In this document: piece after piece, positions 46,501-49,844 of the stretch | How the letters are laid out: every line of letters begins with the position of its first letter | How positions within the stretch are numbered: position 1 is the first letter of the stretch | The notes under the pieces: model-generated | The model's input: only the letters and a program-made list of their open reading frames with translations | What the model was told of the DNA's origin: nothing | Database searches by the model: none | Origin: Liolophura sinensis | Taxonomy: Eukaryota; Mollusca; Polyplacophora; Chitonida; Chitonidae | Assembly: GCF_032854445.1 (NCBI RefSeq) | Contig: NC_088301.1 | Coordinates: forward strand, 1,178,001-1,242,000 | Direction: 5' to 3' | Length of the DNA stretch: 64,000 bases | Translations under genes and position numbers: made by a program

Positions 46501-48296
46501 ACTACATTCAAATTAAATTTGAAATACTGTCATATGGAAATGAATTTCTTCACAGTTAATTTGCATATTTATTATCCTGCTTTGCTGCAGTGTTGCAGAG
46601 GTCCAAGCTGTAGAGGAGACAGGTGAGGAGAGGTCAGACCAGGGAGTGTCTCAGGACCCAGGGGAAGAACCCAGCACAGGTTAGTACAGGAGAAAGCGTA
46701 CACGTAACAAGTGCTTCACTGAAGTGGGAGAGCAGATTCTGGTTCCCTAGTTTTTGTACACTGCAAGTCAAAGAAACTGGTATTTTAATTAATTAATTTT
46801 AATTAAGACACCACTAAAAATGATTCAGTTGTTGAATGTTGGAGGGTGGAGTTAAACACCAAAGCTTATTGCTGCATGGATGAGGAGATTTTATTTCTTT
46901 TCCACATGTAATTATCAAATTTGATACAGCCCCATCTAGCAGTGGTGAGCAGCAGGAAGAGGAAGTAACTGGTCCTGAGAGTCAGGAAGGGATCCCAGAC
47001 AGTGACGGCTCCAGTCCAGCGTCTCAGGCTGATAGGGCATCATCTGCTGGGAATGCAGGTATGTTAATACCTTGCACAAATTTGTAAGGAAAGAAAATAT
47101 ATCAGTGCTGAGAATTAAAAAGAAGTTATAATATCAACCTCTAATCTGGGAATCGCAAGTTGTAATGATCAGTTTTTAGTTTCATCCAGTTTTTCAGTTT
47201 GACATGTCAAAATTTGACAAAATATGTTCAAGCTGCACTTCACCTCAGAGTTGTTTACAGTTATGTTGGTGCTCTAAAAGTAATTATCTGCAAAATAATG
47301 CATACAGCTTGAAAGAATGAATGAACAATTATTACTTAGTAATAGTTAAAGAAACTCATTAATAATACTGGGCAATATTTAAGCCATATCATTCCGAGAA
47401 CGTTGTCAGACTAGGAGGCAATGAGTTGGTTTTTCGCTGCGCTGACATCATCCAAAATCAAACCAAAGGGATCTATGTTTTAAAACCAGTTGAAAGAACC
47501 GAAAATCAGTTAAGACCACAGTATATTCAAATGCAACTTAGGAAATTGGATGTGTAGTACGGAAAAAGTATATTTATGATATAGGCCAGCGGTCATCTAA
47601 AACTGAATGACAGGATCTCAGATTGAAGATAGTCAGCCATTTACAACTTTACCTTAACATGGACAAAGTCCACATGGTCAACCAGTGCGTGTTTGATGCC
47701 ATAATGAGAATCACTAATAAAACACCCCATCGCACTGCTCCCATCGAGAATAAAATTTTGTGTTAAACAAGTCCAATACAACACCTCATTAAAAGTACTT
47801 GACTTTCTGGTTGACGTACTGTGACTATAGGAATTATAACTAATGACAGAGTGAATTACATGCAGTTTGTAATGGAGATAAATGTCCCATTCACCTTGCC
47901 AAGGTGATATAGATATATGTAAGAATATAAGAGGGAAAGTACAGAAAATTTAGTTTGAATCACTTAAACTGAGAATTTGCGATAATTCTCTTGTATAGTC
48001 TGTGTTACTCGGTTTGCACCTCTCATGATCACTGGTCCATGAAGCTGTCTTGTCTTCTCCTGTCTACAGGTCAGAACAGACCCAGAATCCAGAGAATAGT
48101 CTGGGATGACGGTTCAGTACACCCAGCCCCTGCCCAGGCCCAGAGCGCCACCCACGGCTCAATGATCAGACCCCCACCAGGGCGGGGCCGTATAGGGCGG
48201 GGTGTACACCGGGGGCCCCGCAGGATGTACCCACAGCGGGGACGAGGGGCAATGAGGGGCTTCCGCTCCCCCCAGGGCAGACGAGGTGCCTTCTGA
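1522..48296 (+). CDS. TPR: TPR, nucleoprotein TPR (nuclear pore basket), 3' two-thirds, 35 exons
   Basis: TPR is the long coiled-coil protein that forms the nuclear-pore basket filaments and acts in mRNA export and checkpoint tethering (family knowledge). The window shows 35 exons with GT-AG junctions and consistent phase, about 1,480 codons. They follow the vertebrate order: coiled coil with the near-identical block [16 protein letters not shown] (6266-6340) and [15 protein letters not shown] (8511-8658), RRYK-type block (21300), Ser/Thr/Pro linker (27.1-29.4 kb), strongly acidic exons (34.4-36.5 kb), the block [20 protein letters not shown] (43648) and an RG-rich end. Vertebrate TPR is about 2,360 aa, so roughly the first 950 residues lie upstream. 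Introns are loaded with minisatellites, SINEs and a LINE relic. Six apparent single-base indels lie between 21.4 and 31.2 kb; see findings. Confidence 0.95.
1912..2009 (+). CDS. TPR: TPR exon w2 (coiled coil)
   Basis: Acceptor ttaacag, donor gtcagt. Encodes [18 protein letters not shown] and onward to EESHKL, all heptad-like and charged. Ends in phase 0. A 101-bp tandem array starts 13 bp past the donor. Confidence 0.85.
2023..3234 (+). repeat. 12 x 101-bp tandem array, TPR intron
   Basis: Unit begins CATTGATCTCCTTACCAAGG and ends GTCAATGACACGTAA. Twelve copies at exactly 101-bp spacing (first at 2023, last at 3134) with only a few scattered substitutions, so recently homogenised. Starts 13 bases past the donor of exon w2. 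Confidence 0.97.
3656..4688 (+). repeat. ~22 x 47-bp minisatellite, TPR intron
   Basis: Unit TAGTGTAGACTGTGTTACTG followed by CAGGGAGTTTGTTGTAACAG and CTTGTTG; variants differ mainly at the GTT(GTA/CCA/CTC) site. Units alternate in variant type, suggesting multi-unit amplification. Confidence 0.95.
4690..4925 (-). repeat. ~5 x 49-bp minisatellite
   Basis: Unit contains CATGCCACATGTTTGTGAAT and GACTCTCCACTCCCATTGTC at 49-bp spacing (for example 4710 and 4759). The open frames across it on the minus strand are repeat artefacts. Confidence 0.9.
5176..5202 (+). repeat. Interstitial telomere-type repeat
   Basis: Four perfect TTAGGG units in a row, the metazoan telomere unit, inside a TPR intron. 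Confidence 0.85.
5283..5625 (+). repeat. ~3.3 x 107-bp array made from acceptor plus exon start
   Basis: Three successive copies of 'cctgtgttaacag|aatgc(a/t)gatctgaggaagcagttggcca' at about 5376, 5477 and 5584, each with an intact acceptor and the first ~40 bases of TPR exon w3. An additional truncated copy begins at 5283. Only the third continues into the full exon. Confidence 0.9.
5584..5718 (+). CDS. TPR: TPR exon w3 (coiled coil)
   Basis: Acceptor ttaacag, donor gtatgg; 45 codons in phase 0. Includes [14 protein letters not shown], matching vertebrate ARRDCQEQAKIAVE. Its acceptor and first ~40 bases are repeated in tandem just upstream (5290-5583). The last copy is taken as the real exon because only it continues into the full coding stretch. 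Confidence 0.93.
6266..6340 (+). CDS. TPR: TPR exon w4 (most conserved coiled-coil block)
   Basis: Acceptor tatgcag, donor gtacct; 25 codons. Encodes [19 protein letters not shown], almost identical to vertebrate TPR. This is the strongest single identification in the gene. Confidence 0.97.
6687..6764 (+). CDS. TPR: TPR exon w5 (coiled coil)
   Basis: Acceptor gtttttag, donor gtgtgt; 26 codons ([20 protein letters not shown]...). Phase 0 at both ends; Ala/Glu/Lys-rich heptads. Confidence 0.9.
7020..7240 (+). repeat. Pyrimidine-rich short tandem repeat at the w6 acceptor
   Basis: About eight degenerate ~24-bp units of the form TCACTTGAATCTTTCCACTG running directly into the acceptor of exon w6, so they form its pyrimidine tract and probable branch-point area. 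Confidence 0.8.
7243..7353 (+). CDS. TPR: TPR exon w6 (coiled coil)
   Basis: Acceptor cgtttcag, donor gtacta; 37 codons. [20 protein letters not shown] corresponds to vertebrate [20 protein letters not shown]. A short pyrimidine-rich tandem repeat (about 7020-7240) leads directly into the acceptor. Confidence 0.93.
7730..7842 (+). CDS. TPR: TPR exon w7 (coiled coil/linker)
   Basis: Acceptor tttcccag, donor gtgagt. Encodes [20 protein letters not shown] then AEQLLEVI, and ends with two bases of the Arg codon completed in the next exon (vertebrate ...[14 protein letters not shown]). Confidence 0.92.
8511..8658 (+). CDS. TPR: TPR exon w8 (coiled coil)
   Basis: Acceptor atctctag, donor gtgagc. 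Begins [15 protein letters not shown], a near match to vertebrate [15 protein letters not shown], and continues as heptads to EERERSQ. Confidence 0.96.
9087..9224 (+). CDS. TPR: TPR exon w9 (coiled coil)
   Basis: Acceptor cctacag, donor gtgagt. Encodes [20 protein letters not shown] and ...[20 protein letters not shown], equivalent to vertebrate [20 protein letters not shown]. Its last ~45 bases plus donor seed the 80-bp array that follows. Reading on past the first donor soon meets a stop, so the first donor is the functional one. Confidence 0.94.
9180..10755 (+). repeat. 20 x 80-bp array made from exon end plus 5' splice site
   Basis: Every unit holds GAGAAGTACCTACAGCAGTT, AGTTAGAAGTCAAG and the donor GTGAGT of TPR exon w9, at exact 80-bp spacing (CAAGGTGAGT at 9221, 9301 ... 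10741). Of 20 junctions, 16 keep the GT and four (9381, 9541, 9621, 10501) read CAAGATGAGT. Confidence 0.97.
10756..11767 (+). other. TPR intron, no feature seen
   Basis: Single-copy-looking intron sequence between two arrays; no exon, SINE or hairpin family recognised. Confidence 0.5.
11768..12014 (+). repeat. ~4 x 57-65 bp minisatellite
   Basis: Units of the form GGGTAAACTTTGGAGTACAT followed by GGTACCAGTTTCCTCCAT. Each holds a GGTAAAC donor-like and a TTTCCTCC(A)NAG acceptor-like motif; the last acceptor-like site is 37 bases before the real w10 acceptor. Confidence 0.85.
12052..12236 (+). CDS. TPR: TPR exon w10 (coiled coil)
   Basis: Acceptor gtttgcag, donor gtaact. Encodes ...[20 protein letters not shown]..., ...[14 protein letters not shown] and DPEEQNRLL. 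Vertebrate equivalents are LDILPLQEANAEL, VKRWKARNQHLVSQ and DPDTEEYRKLL. Ends two bases into a Leu codon. Confidence 0.95.
12440..12605 (+). repeat. Old SINE-tail fragment
   Basis: Shows the order 'gtcagtaacttgccagaggtcagtgg ... ccaccatgtaagtgaaaacg...gtacggcattgaacaacac' shared with copies near 60395 and 63745. Diverged and headless. Confidence 0.55.
12874..12936 (+). CDS. TPR: TPR exon w11 (coiled coil)
   Basis: Acceptor ccaatcag, donor gtatgt. Encodes [20 protein letters not shown], like vertebrate [20 protein letters not shown]. Split codons at both ends are consistent with the neighbours. Confidence 0.9.
13082..13097 (+). repeat. Poly(C) tract
   Basis: About 15 consecutive C followed by AAAACC; a homopolymer whose length is uncertain in any assembly. 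Confidence 0.9.
13235..13510 (+). mobile_element. tRNA-derived SINE (second family)
   Basis: Head has an A-box-like TAGCACAGTTGGTAGAGC and a B-box-like GATCAATCC, then a body with GCTTGGCGTTCAGCATGAAG and TATCAGTATAATGGCTCGGG. This layout is common in bivalve and other molluscan genomes. No intact tRNA fold, so not a tRNA gene. Confidence 0.75.
13737..13778 (+). CDS. TPR: TPR exon w12, 42-bp mini exon
   Basis: Acceptor atcttcag, donor gtaagt. Encodes [15 protein letters not shown] with split codons at both ends. Matches the vertebrate AEIARSNASL... step in position and phase. Confidence 0.85.
14056..14097 (+). CDS. TPR: TPR exon w13, 42-bp mini exon
   Basis: Acceptor ttgtacag, donor gtaagt. 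Encodes [13 protein letters not shown]. Phase fits the preceding mini exon and the next exon 6.7 kb away across the 57-bp array. Confidence 0.83.
14098..14640 (+). other. TPR intron leading into the 57-bp array
   Basis: No exon or repeat family recognised; AT-rich then GC-richer close to the array. Confidence 0.5.
14655..20503 (+). repeat. ~100 x 57-bp minisatellite, 5.85 kb, TPR intron
   Basis: Unit reads about GTACTGTGACCATTAGTACA then ACAATGGTCCAGTCTGACAC then GATGCTTCATCTACAGC. Variant sites: ATT/GTT, ATGGTCCAG/TTCATCCAA, CACG/CATG, CGT/TGT. Because 57 is a multiple of three, one frame stays open for up to 484 codons (repeat of [19 protein letters not shown]). No acceptor, start context or family supports translation. 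Blocks from 16022, 16779 and 18224 carry the same irregular join, a higher-order structure. Confidence 0.98.
20520..20697 (+). mobile_element. SINE, 5'-truncated
   Basis: Body and tail of the main SINE family (GGAAGGTCTGTCAGCAACCT ... GAGAAATATTCTTGAGTACG ... ACCAATC), immediately following the end of the 57-bp array. The tRNA-like head is absent. Confidence 0.8.
20814..20892 (+). CDS. TPR: TPR exon w14 (coiled coil)
   Basis: Acceptor gtgactag (the cag four bases later would give a stop), donor gtgagg. Encodes [20 protein letters not shown] and MVTINQ, matching vertebrate DLDAKIIDIQEKVKTITQ. Confidence 0.92.
21300..21556 (+). CDS. TPR: TPR exon w15, with an apparent 1-base deletion
   Basis: Acceptor ccttgtag, donor gtaggc. 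Begins [14 protein letters not shown], like vertebrate VKKIGRRYKTQYEEL. The frame runs to EKLK near 21459. The downstream coiled-coil reading ([20 protein letters not shown]) is in a different frame, so one base appears to be missing at about 21458-21463. With one base restored, exon length and phase fit the neighbours. Confidence 0.88.
22060..22172 (+). repeat. Short tandem repeat (GTTACAACTCTGACGTTACA)
   Basis: About four degenerate 28-bp units alternating CTCTGTTGTTACAA and CTCTGACGTTACAA in the intron between exons w15 and w16. Confidence 0.85.
22519..22715 (+). CDS. TPR: TPR exon w16, with an apparent 1-base insertion
   Basis: Acceptor tttgtcag; donor gtacac. Encodes [20 protein letters not shown], then [17 protein letters not shown]. 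It continues as [19 protein letters not shown] only if one G of the GGG at about 22642-22644 is extra. Vertebrate counterpart: AIVAAKSKIAHLAGVKDQL. Confidence 0.86.
22716..23491 (+). other. TPR intron, no feature seen
   Basis: No repeat family or exon recognised; one open frame of 91 codons (23159-23434) has no splice or family support. Confidence 0.5.
23492..23651 (+). CDS. TPR: TPR exon w17, with an apparent 1-base insertion
   Basis: Acceptor cattttag; donor gtgtaa, chosen because the next exon needs one carried base. [10 protein letters not shown] runs in one frame and [15 protein letters not shown] in another, implying one extra C at 23521-23522. Vertebrate counterpart: [20 protein letters not shown]. 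Confidence 0.83.
23690..24872 (+). repeat. ~25 x 48-bp minisatellite, TPR intron
   Basis: Unit GCTGTATCTGGCTGAAATGA then TGCTGTGTCTACAGGTTGTA then CATGTACA. Central copies are identical while the last eight diverge (ATCT, ATGC variants), so homogenisation is strongest toward the 5' side. Starts ~40 bases past the w17 donor. Open frame of 336 codons is due to the 48-bp period. Confidence 0.97.
24986..25455 (+). repeat. 9 x 51-bp array made from a SINE head
   Basis: Unit GCCTCCATGGCCAAGGGTGT TAGCATGCCAGCGCGGCACA ATGACACAGAA is the tRNA-like 5' end of the SINE (compare the head at 63150). The array joins in phase to a SINE body at 25452. Three frames stay open across it because 51 is a multiple of three. 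Confidence 0.92.
25450..25582 (+). mobile_element. SINE body and tail whose head has become the 51-bp array
   Basis: CTCTCACCAATGCAG, TTCATATCCAGCTCATACTG (B-box region), TGGGAAGGTCTCTCAGCAAT and tail AACACCAATCAAATAAATAA; the stretch between GTCATGGG and the tail is deleted. Confidence 0.88.
25640..26212 (+). repeat. ~18-bp minisatellite (TATTTCAGTCTCAGTCAG)
   Basis: About 30 units of 17-19 bp with C/T changes. CAG-rich and pyrimidine-rich, so it holds many TTTCAG acceptor-like sites inside the intron. Confidence 0.95.
26384..26876 (+). repeat. ~9 x 54-bp minisatellite
   Basis: Unit contains TGGCTCTTCTGTCGTGGAAT, GTCACTTGTCATAGTCCTAG and CTCTATGTTTGAC with small indels between copies. Confidence 0.93.
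26877..27118 (+). repeat. ~4 x 60-bp array containing acceptor-like sites, ending at the w18 acceptor
   Basis: Units contain GAGAGTTTGATGACTTGTGT then ACTTACCAGGAGACTTTGTGAACCC. The real acceptor of exon w18 is the last unit's TGTGTACTTAACAG. Confidence 0.87.
27119..27215 (+). CDS. TPR: TPR exon w18 (end of coiled coil)
   Basis: Acceptor acttaacag, donor gtgagt. Encodes [20 protein letters not shown] and [12 protein letters not shown]. Marks the change from coiled coil to the Pro/Thr-rich linker. The acceptor flank is copied in the array just upstream (26877-27118). Confidence 0.85.
27577..27842 (+). CDS. TPR: TPR exon w19 (Ser/Thr/Pro linker), two compensating indels suspected
   Basis: Acceptor attgacag, donor gtaaga. 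Starts [16 protein letters not shown] and ends [29 protein letters not shown] is identical to the vertebrate protein. The nominal frame stays open throughout. Its middle (about 27632-27727) is rich in His/Cys, while the +1 frame there reads [20 protein letters not shown] and [10 protein letters not shown], far closer to the family (RASIRPMVTPA). One extra C near 27630 and one missing C near 27727 would explain this. Confidence 0.87.
28003..28262 (+). mobile_element. SINE, headless, with duplicated tail segment
   Basis: Segment AAGGTCTGTCAACAACTTGC ... GAGTACGGTGT (28058-28144) is repeated at 28149-28245 before the AAACACCAATTTAATAAA tail, giving one SINE with two tail domains. Confidence 0.85.
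28627..28701 (+). CDS. TPR: TPR exon w20 (Ser/Thr linker)
   Basis: Acceptor ccctgtcag, donor gtagga. Encodes [20 protein letters not shown] then ESLPQ. Low complexity and weak family signal, but phase fits on both sides. Confidence 0.7.
29146..29428 (+). CDS. TPR: TPR exon w21 with in-frame 39-bp repeat
   Basis: Acceptor gttgtcag, donor gtgagg. Encodes [18 protein letters not shown], then about 4.5 copies of a 13-residue repeat [13 protein letters not shown] (39 bp, 29204-29395), then [10 protein letters not shown], which resembles vertebrate LPKRTREEEE. A true coding minisatellite, as phases agree with flanking exons. Confidence 0.88.
29204..29395 (+). repeat. Coding 39-bp tandem repeat in TPR exon w21
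   Basis: ACATCAAGAGTTACAGGCCC followed by TGCTGAACCACAACCATCC repeated about 4.9 times in the TPR frame as [13 protein letters not shown]; substitutions between copies are few. Confidence 0.93.
29735..29996 (+). mobile_element. SINE, full length, main family
   Basis: Head GCCTCCGTGGCTCATTTGG, B-box region GAGTTCAAGTCCAGCTCATG, body GGTCTGCCAGCAACCTACGG, tail GAGTACGGGCGTAAAACATC plus AAATGAATAAAT. Flanked by TATTATCTTCA / TATTATCCTCA, a likely target-site duplication that belongs to the following array. Confidence 0.9.
29997..30305 (+). repeat. ~6 x 53-bp minisatellite
   Basis: Unit TATTATCTTCATGAGGAGAG then TACAGGGATCACAATGATAG then GGCTGTAATACTG with small indels. The SINE above is inserted at its 5' edge. 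Confidence 0.9.
30508..30556 (+). CDS. TPR: TPR exon w22
   Basis: Acceptor atgttgtag after a long T run, donor gtgagt. Encodes [17 protein letters not shown], the position of vertebrate ...MPLPKKLKSVTP. Confidence 0.82.
30949..31196 (+). CDS. TPR: TPR exon w23, with an apparent 1-base deletion
   Basis: Acceptor gactttag, donor gtgagt. Encodes [20 protein letters not shown] through [18 protein letters not shown]. After about 31127 the acidic reading [19 protein letters not shown] is in another frame, so one base appears missing. With one base restored, the phase agrees with the next exon. Confidence 0.85.
31560..34128 (+). mobile_element. Decayed, 5'-truncated LINE (CR1/L2/Jockey-like)
   Basis: Fragments of a non-LTR retrotransposon ORF2. 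The end of the endonuclease lies at 31620-31808 ([20 protein letters not shown]...NDHSPACVT). The RT region is spread over 32131-33330 ([23 protein letters not shown]). The 3' region is at 33330-33790 ([29 protein letters not shown]). Frame changes and stops are scattered throughout, so it is inactive. The 3' end TTCAATAAATCAAGATATTA recurs at 62110. Confidence 0.85.
34129..34452 (+). other. TPR intron remainder after the LINE
   Basis: AT-rich; no repeat family recognised between the LINE 3' end and exon w24. Confidence 0.5.
34453..34599 (+). CDS. TPR: TPR exon w24 (start of acidic domain)
   Basis: Acceptor tctcgtcag, donor gtacat; 49 codons. Ends [17 protein letters not shown], matching vertebrate KGDDVIVIDSDDEEED. 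Confidence 0.94.
35024..35125 (+). CDS. TPR: TPR exon w25 (acidic domain)
   Basis: Acceptor gttctcag, donor gtaaaa; 34 codons, almost all Glu/Asp ([19 protein letters not shown]...DEDDEEFE). Phase 0 at both ends. Confidence 0.92.
35330..36330 (+). repeat. ~55 x 18-bp minisatellite at the w26 acceptor
   Basis: Unit TGTGTTTATGCGACACTG / TGTGTTTATGTGACATTG. Degenerate in the 5' half, more uniform in the 3' half. Open on both strands for over 100 codons only because the period is a multiple of three. Confidence 0.96.
36341..36452 (+). CDS. TPR: TPR exon w26 (acidic domain)
   Basis: Acceptor gtgatcag, donor gtaaga. Encodes [20 protein letters not shown] and ...[12 protein letters not shown]. The 18-bp array ends about ten bases before the acceptor, so the acceptor's upstream context is repeat-derived. 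Confidence 0.92.
36453..38104 (+). other. TPR intron, unassigned
   Basis: Contains two or three GC-richer patches (about 36770-36900, 37320-37430, 37570-37680) in AT-rich sequence, including the shared string TTAGGGTTTGT at ~36812 and ~37433. Could be an old element, but no family was recognised and no frame is supported. Confidence 0.4.
38105..41466 (+). repeat. ~78 x 43-bp minisatellite reaching the w27 acceptor
   Basis: Unit ACATACATGTAATTACAATC then AGCTGTGAATATTGTGTCAC and CTG. Variants CTACATG/ATACATG, CAGC/GGGT/TGGC and ATATT/ATGAT alternate. The final unit (CTGTGAATATTGCGTTATAC) merges with the real acceptor of exon w27. Confidence 0.97.
41468..41542 (+). CDS. TPR: TPR exon w27 (acidic/Gln-rich)
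   Basis: Acceptor gttatacag, donor gtaaga. Encodes [20 protein letters not shown] then QAQPQ. The 43-bp array reaches the acceptor, and the exon's 3' end plus donor seed the ~55-bp array on the other side, so the exon sits between two arrays. Confidence 0.86.
41537..42085 (+). repeat. ~10 x 55-bp array made from exon end plus 5' splice site
   Basis: Units of the form GGGGAGGGTGCCCAAAGTCA then GACACAGCCACGGGGTAAGA; the part before GGTAAGAG is a copy of the 3' end of TPR exon w27 with its donor. Open frames here are repeat artefacts. Confidence 0.94.
42455..42665 (+). repeat. ~6 x 34-bp minisatellite
   Basis: Unit GTCAAACCACAGTGGTGTCC then CTGTTCAGGTACTT; each unit contains a CAGGTACTT donor-like site. 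Confidence 0.93.
42819..42943 (+). CDS. TPR: TPR exon w28 (Pro-rich)
   Basis: Acceptor gcttgcag, donor gtaagc. Includes [20 protein letters not shown], like vertebrate [20 protein letters not shown]. Confidence 0.93.
43075..43301. mobile_element. Candidate MITE with GGCCCAGTT ends
   Basis: Left end TGGCCCAGTTGTTTGAGAGT then GTAGTAACTTA is the imperfect reverse complement of right end TAAAGTACTATTGAAAAACT then GGGCCA. About 227 bp, AT-rich core, no coding capacity. Confidence 0.6.
43648..43748 (+). CDS. TPR: TPR exon w29 (conserved TVPSTPTL block)
   Basis: Acceptor gttcctag, donor gtaaga. Encodes [20 protein letters not shown] then FAEAI; vertebrate TPR has [19 protein letters not shown] at this place. 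Confidence 0.97.
43920..43945 (+). repeat. (GTCT)n microsatellite forming the w30 pyrimidine tract
   Basis: About six GTCT units ending in the acceptor GTCAG of exon w30. Confidence 0.9.
43946..44037 (+). CDS. TPR: TPR exon w30
   Basis: Acceptor gtctgtcag, where a (GTCT)n microsatellite forms the pyrimidine tract; donor gtaagt. Encodes [20 protein letters not shown] and [11 protein letters not shown]. Vertebrate: SPQVAGVPRFRFGPPE ... LGQLASQGGLGM. Confidence 0.96.
44357..44443 (+). CDS. TPR: TPR exon w31
   Basis: Acceptor atttgtag, donor gtgagt. Encodes [20 protein letters not shown] then QTAATPTPV, in the place of vertebrate LGMYETPLF...SVPTTPLQV. Confidence 0.92.
   Translation, partial: PLGWMTLRWTCPSLMREQAGRQQPPQPP
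44549..44814 (+). mobile_element. SINE, full length with target-site duplication
   Basis: Complete main-family copy flanked by CTGTATTGCAGAG (44536-44548) and CTCTATTGCAGAG (44815-44827), 12 of 13 identical. The clear duplication makes this one of the younger copies. Confidence 0.94.
44828..45638 (+). other. TPR intron, no feature seen
   Basis: No exon, SINE or array recognised; two 'cccca(ct/tt)ct...gttttYatgaacccattaa' strings near 45150 and 45230 suggest a short local duplication. Confidence 0.5.
45639..45810 (+). CDS. TPR: TPR exon w32 (Ser/Glu-rich tail)
   Basis: Acceptor aatttcag, donor gttagt. Encodes [20 protein letters not shown], ...[20 protein letters not shown]... Acidic, low-complexity tail like the vertebrate C-terminal third. 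Confidence 0.88.
46591..46679 (+). CDS. TPR: TPR exon w33 (Ser/Glu-rich tail)
   Basis: Acceptor tttgctgcag, donor gttagt. Encodes [20 protein letters not shown] then [10 protein letters not shown]. Phase fits both neighbours. Confidence 0.87.
46930..47058 (+). CDS. TPR: TPR exon w34 (Ser/Glu-rich tail)
   Basis: Acceptor ttgatacag, donor gtatgt. Encodes [20 protein letters not shown] and ...[20 protein letters not shown]... Similar in composition to vertebrate SDESDLPSTSQDPPSSSS. Confidence 0.88.
47059..48069 (+). other. TPR last intron, no feature seen
   Basis: AT-rich with no array, SINE or splice-supported frame. Confidence 0.5.
48070..48296 (+). CDS. TPR: TPR last coding exon w35 (RG-rich C-terminus)
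   Basis: Acceptor tgtctacag; stop TGA at 48294. Encodes [17 protein letters not shown] and then an Arg/Gly-rich end ([18 protein letters not shown]..., [19 protein letters not shown]). Vertebrate TPR also ends in an Arg/Gly-rich stretch (RRVRLQTTLRQGVRGRQF), in line with a possible arginine-methylation target. Confidence 0.95.
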
Positions 48297-49440
48297 AACA
48301 GACAGACTTTTTCTGAAGCTGAGTAATCGCGATATCTTTTGTATCAGCTGTTTGCTGGAGGAGACTTGTGCTACGTTGTGTGTAGAAAAGAATTGTTTTG
48401 TCTGATGATTTCTGCACTCATATAGCAAGTTGTTCAAAAATGCCGACTCTCAAACAATTACTAAACACATCATATCAATTGTGCATGTAGCTATTAATGA
48501 CAGTGACAGGTAGATAAATCATTTGTGCTGAGCAATCTTGTGGATGCTGTGCTGATGTGCCTGTTACGTGTAGCTTATCATCACCTCATCTCTCAAAACA
48601 TTACTGTGTAAGAAATTGTCCCTCGTCATGTACATACTAAAGGCAGGCAGGTTTTCAGCATTTCTGGATGCACCAATATATAATAGCTCTATCATAGAAT
48701 TTCTCAACACATTTCTACGCATTAAACTGCGCTACGTGTGTAGTATGTGGTGAATTGGGCTAATAAAGCAGTCCTGTATGAAAATCAGCAGTTTGCGCAT
48801 ACTTTAACATGATTACATGTTATGAAATAACACACAGAATCACTGTTACACTTGATTAGCTAGCAGTAAACTCTTTATCATGATATGCTACACCCTGCCT
48901 GTAAATATTTTATGTTTTATCATTGATCATTATCATCATTGGCTTAAGGGGACCGATTCCAAGCATTTTTTTCGGTCGCTTGATTATATGTGTATTAAGT
49001 GCAAGTTCATGCGAAGAAATAAGAGAGCTGAATTTGTAAAATTATGGATGAGTACAGAAAGTGATCCATTTTAGTCAAATGTGCGAATGAAAGAAAATTG
49101 TGTTATTTGTACCAGAATTTAGAAAAAAAATAAATAAAATTTCCAAAATGAAAACATTTGTAAACTTTGTTAATAATGTTAATAGCATGTGTATTCATGT
49201 ACGTGACATTTCCATACCTTTTGCTTATGTCGGCTGTCAAAGGAAATGAGGGTACGCATGAAAATGCTGTGGTAAGGCATACCAGCTAAGTAGCCTGCCA
49301 GTAGTTTGCACCTGTGGAGGGCTCCTCCAGTCTGATTACTACAGTGTACAGAGATTCAGAGCCAGGTGAAGACACGATGGAACTTGTTTGCTGGGGCAAG
49401 GTTTACAAGATGTTACATGGTGTGCAGAATGTGACTGTAA
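48297..49440 (+). other. TPR 3' UTR and downstream intergenic sequence
   Basis: No coding feature seen; contains candidate AATAAA signals at 48762 and near 49130. Confidence 0.55.
48762..48767 (+). terminator. Candidate poly(A) signal for TPR
   Basis: AATAAA about 470 bases past the TPR stop codon in otherwise featureless AT-rich sequence. A second AAATAAA lies near 49130. Which one is used cannot be told from sequence alone. Confidence 0.45.
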
Positions 49441-49469
49441 CTTACAGGCCGCTGTGTATGGTTTGACGT

Positions 49470-49542
49470 TTGTCAGTCAGAGTTGTTGTCAGTCAGAGTT
49501 GTTTGTCAGTCAGAGTTGTTTGTCAGTCAGAGTTGTTTTCAC
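49470..49542 (+). repeat. Short tandem repeat (GTCAGTCAGAGTTGTTT)
   Basis: Four units of 17-18 bp in intergenic sequence. Confidence 0.9.
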
Positions 49543-49844
49543 AGGGTGTACCTAGCAAACATTTATTAGTTCGACTTTGCAATGTATTGGTAGCATCCAA
49601 AAATAGTGAAAAAAACAATGTTCAAGCAATATTGTATTGACACTGATTGGCTGACAGGGGAGATAGGGTTTCCTGGGTTAAGCCCTGCAGCCTTGGTCAC
49701 ACTTGAATAAATCTGATATAACTAAACTTCAAAGTGACAGACAATGTTAGGGATGTTATCTCAAAAGGTACTGCGTGCATTAAGCTCAGATTTTACATAC
49801 GTGTAAACCACCATAACACCAGAGGGATCTTCCATCGTCAGTTT

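Noticed and set aside
48159-48437. Minus-strand open frames opposite the last TPR exon
   Set aside because: Shadow of the GC-rich Arg/Gly-coding exon on the other strand.
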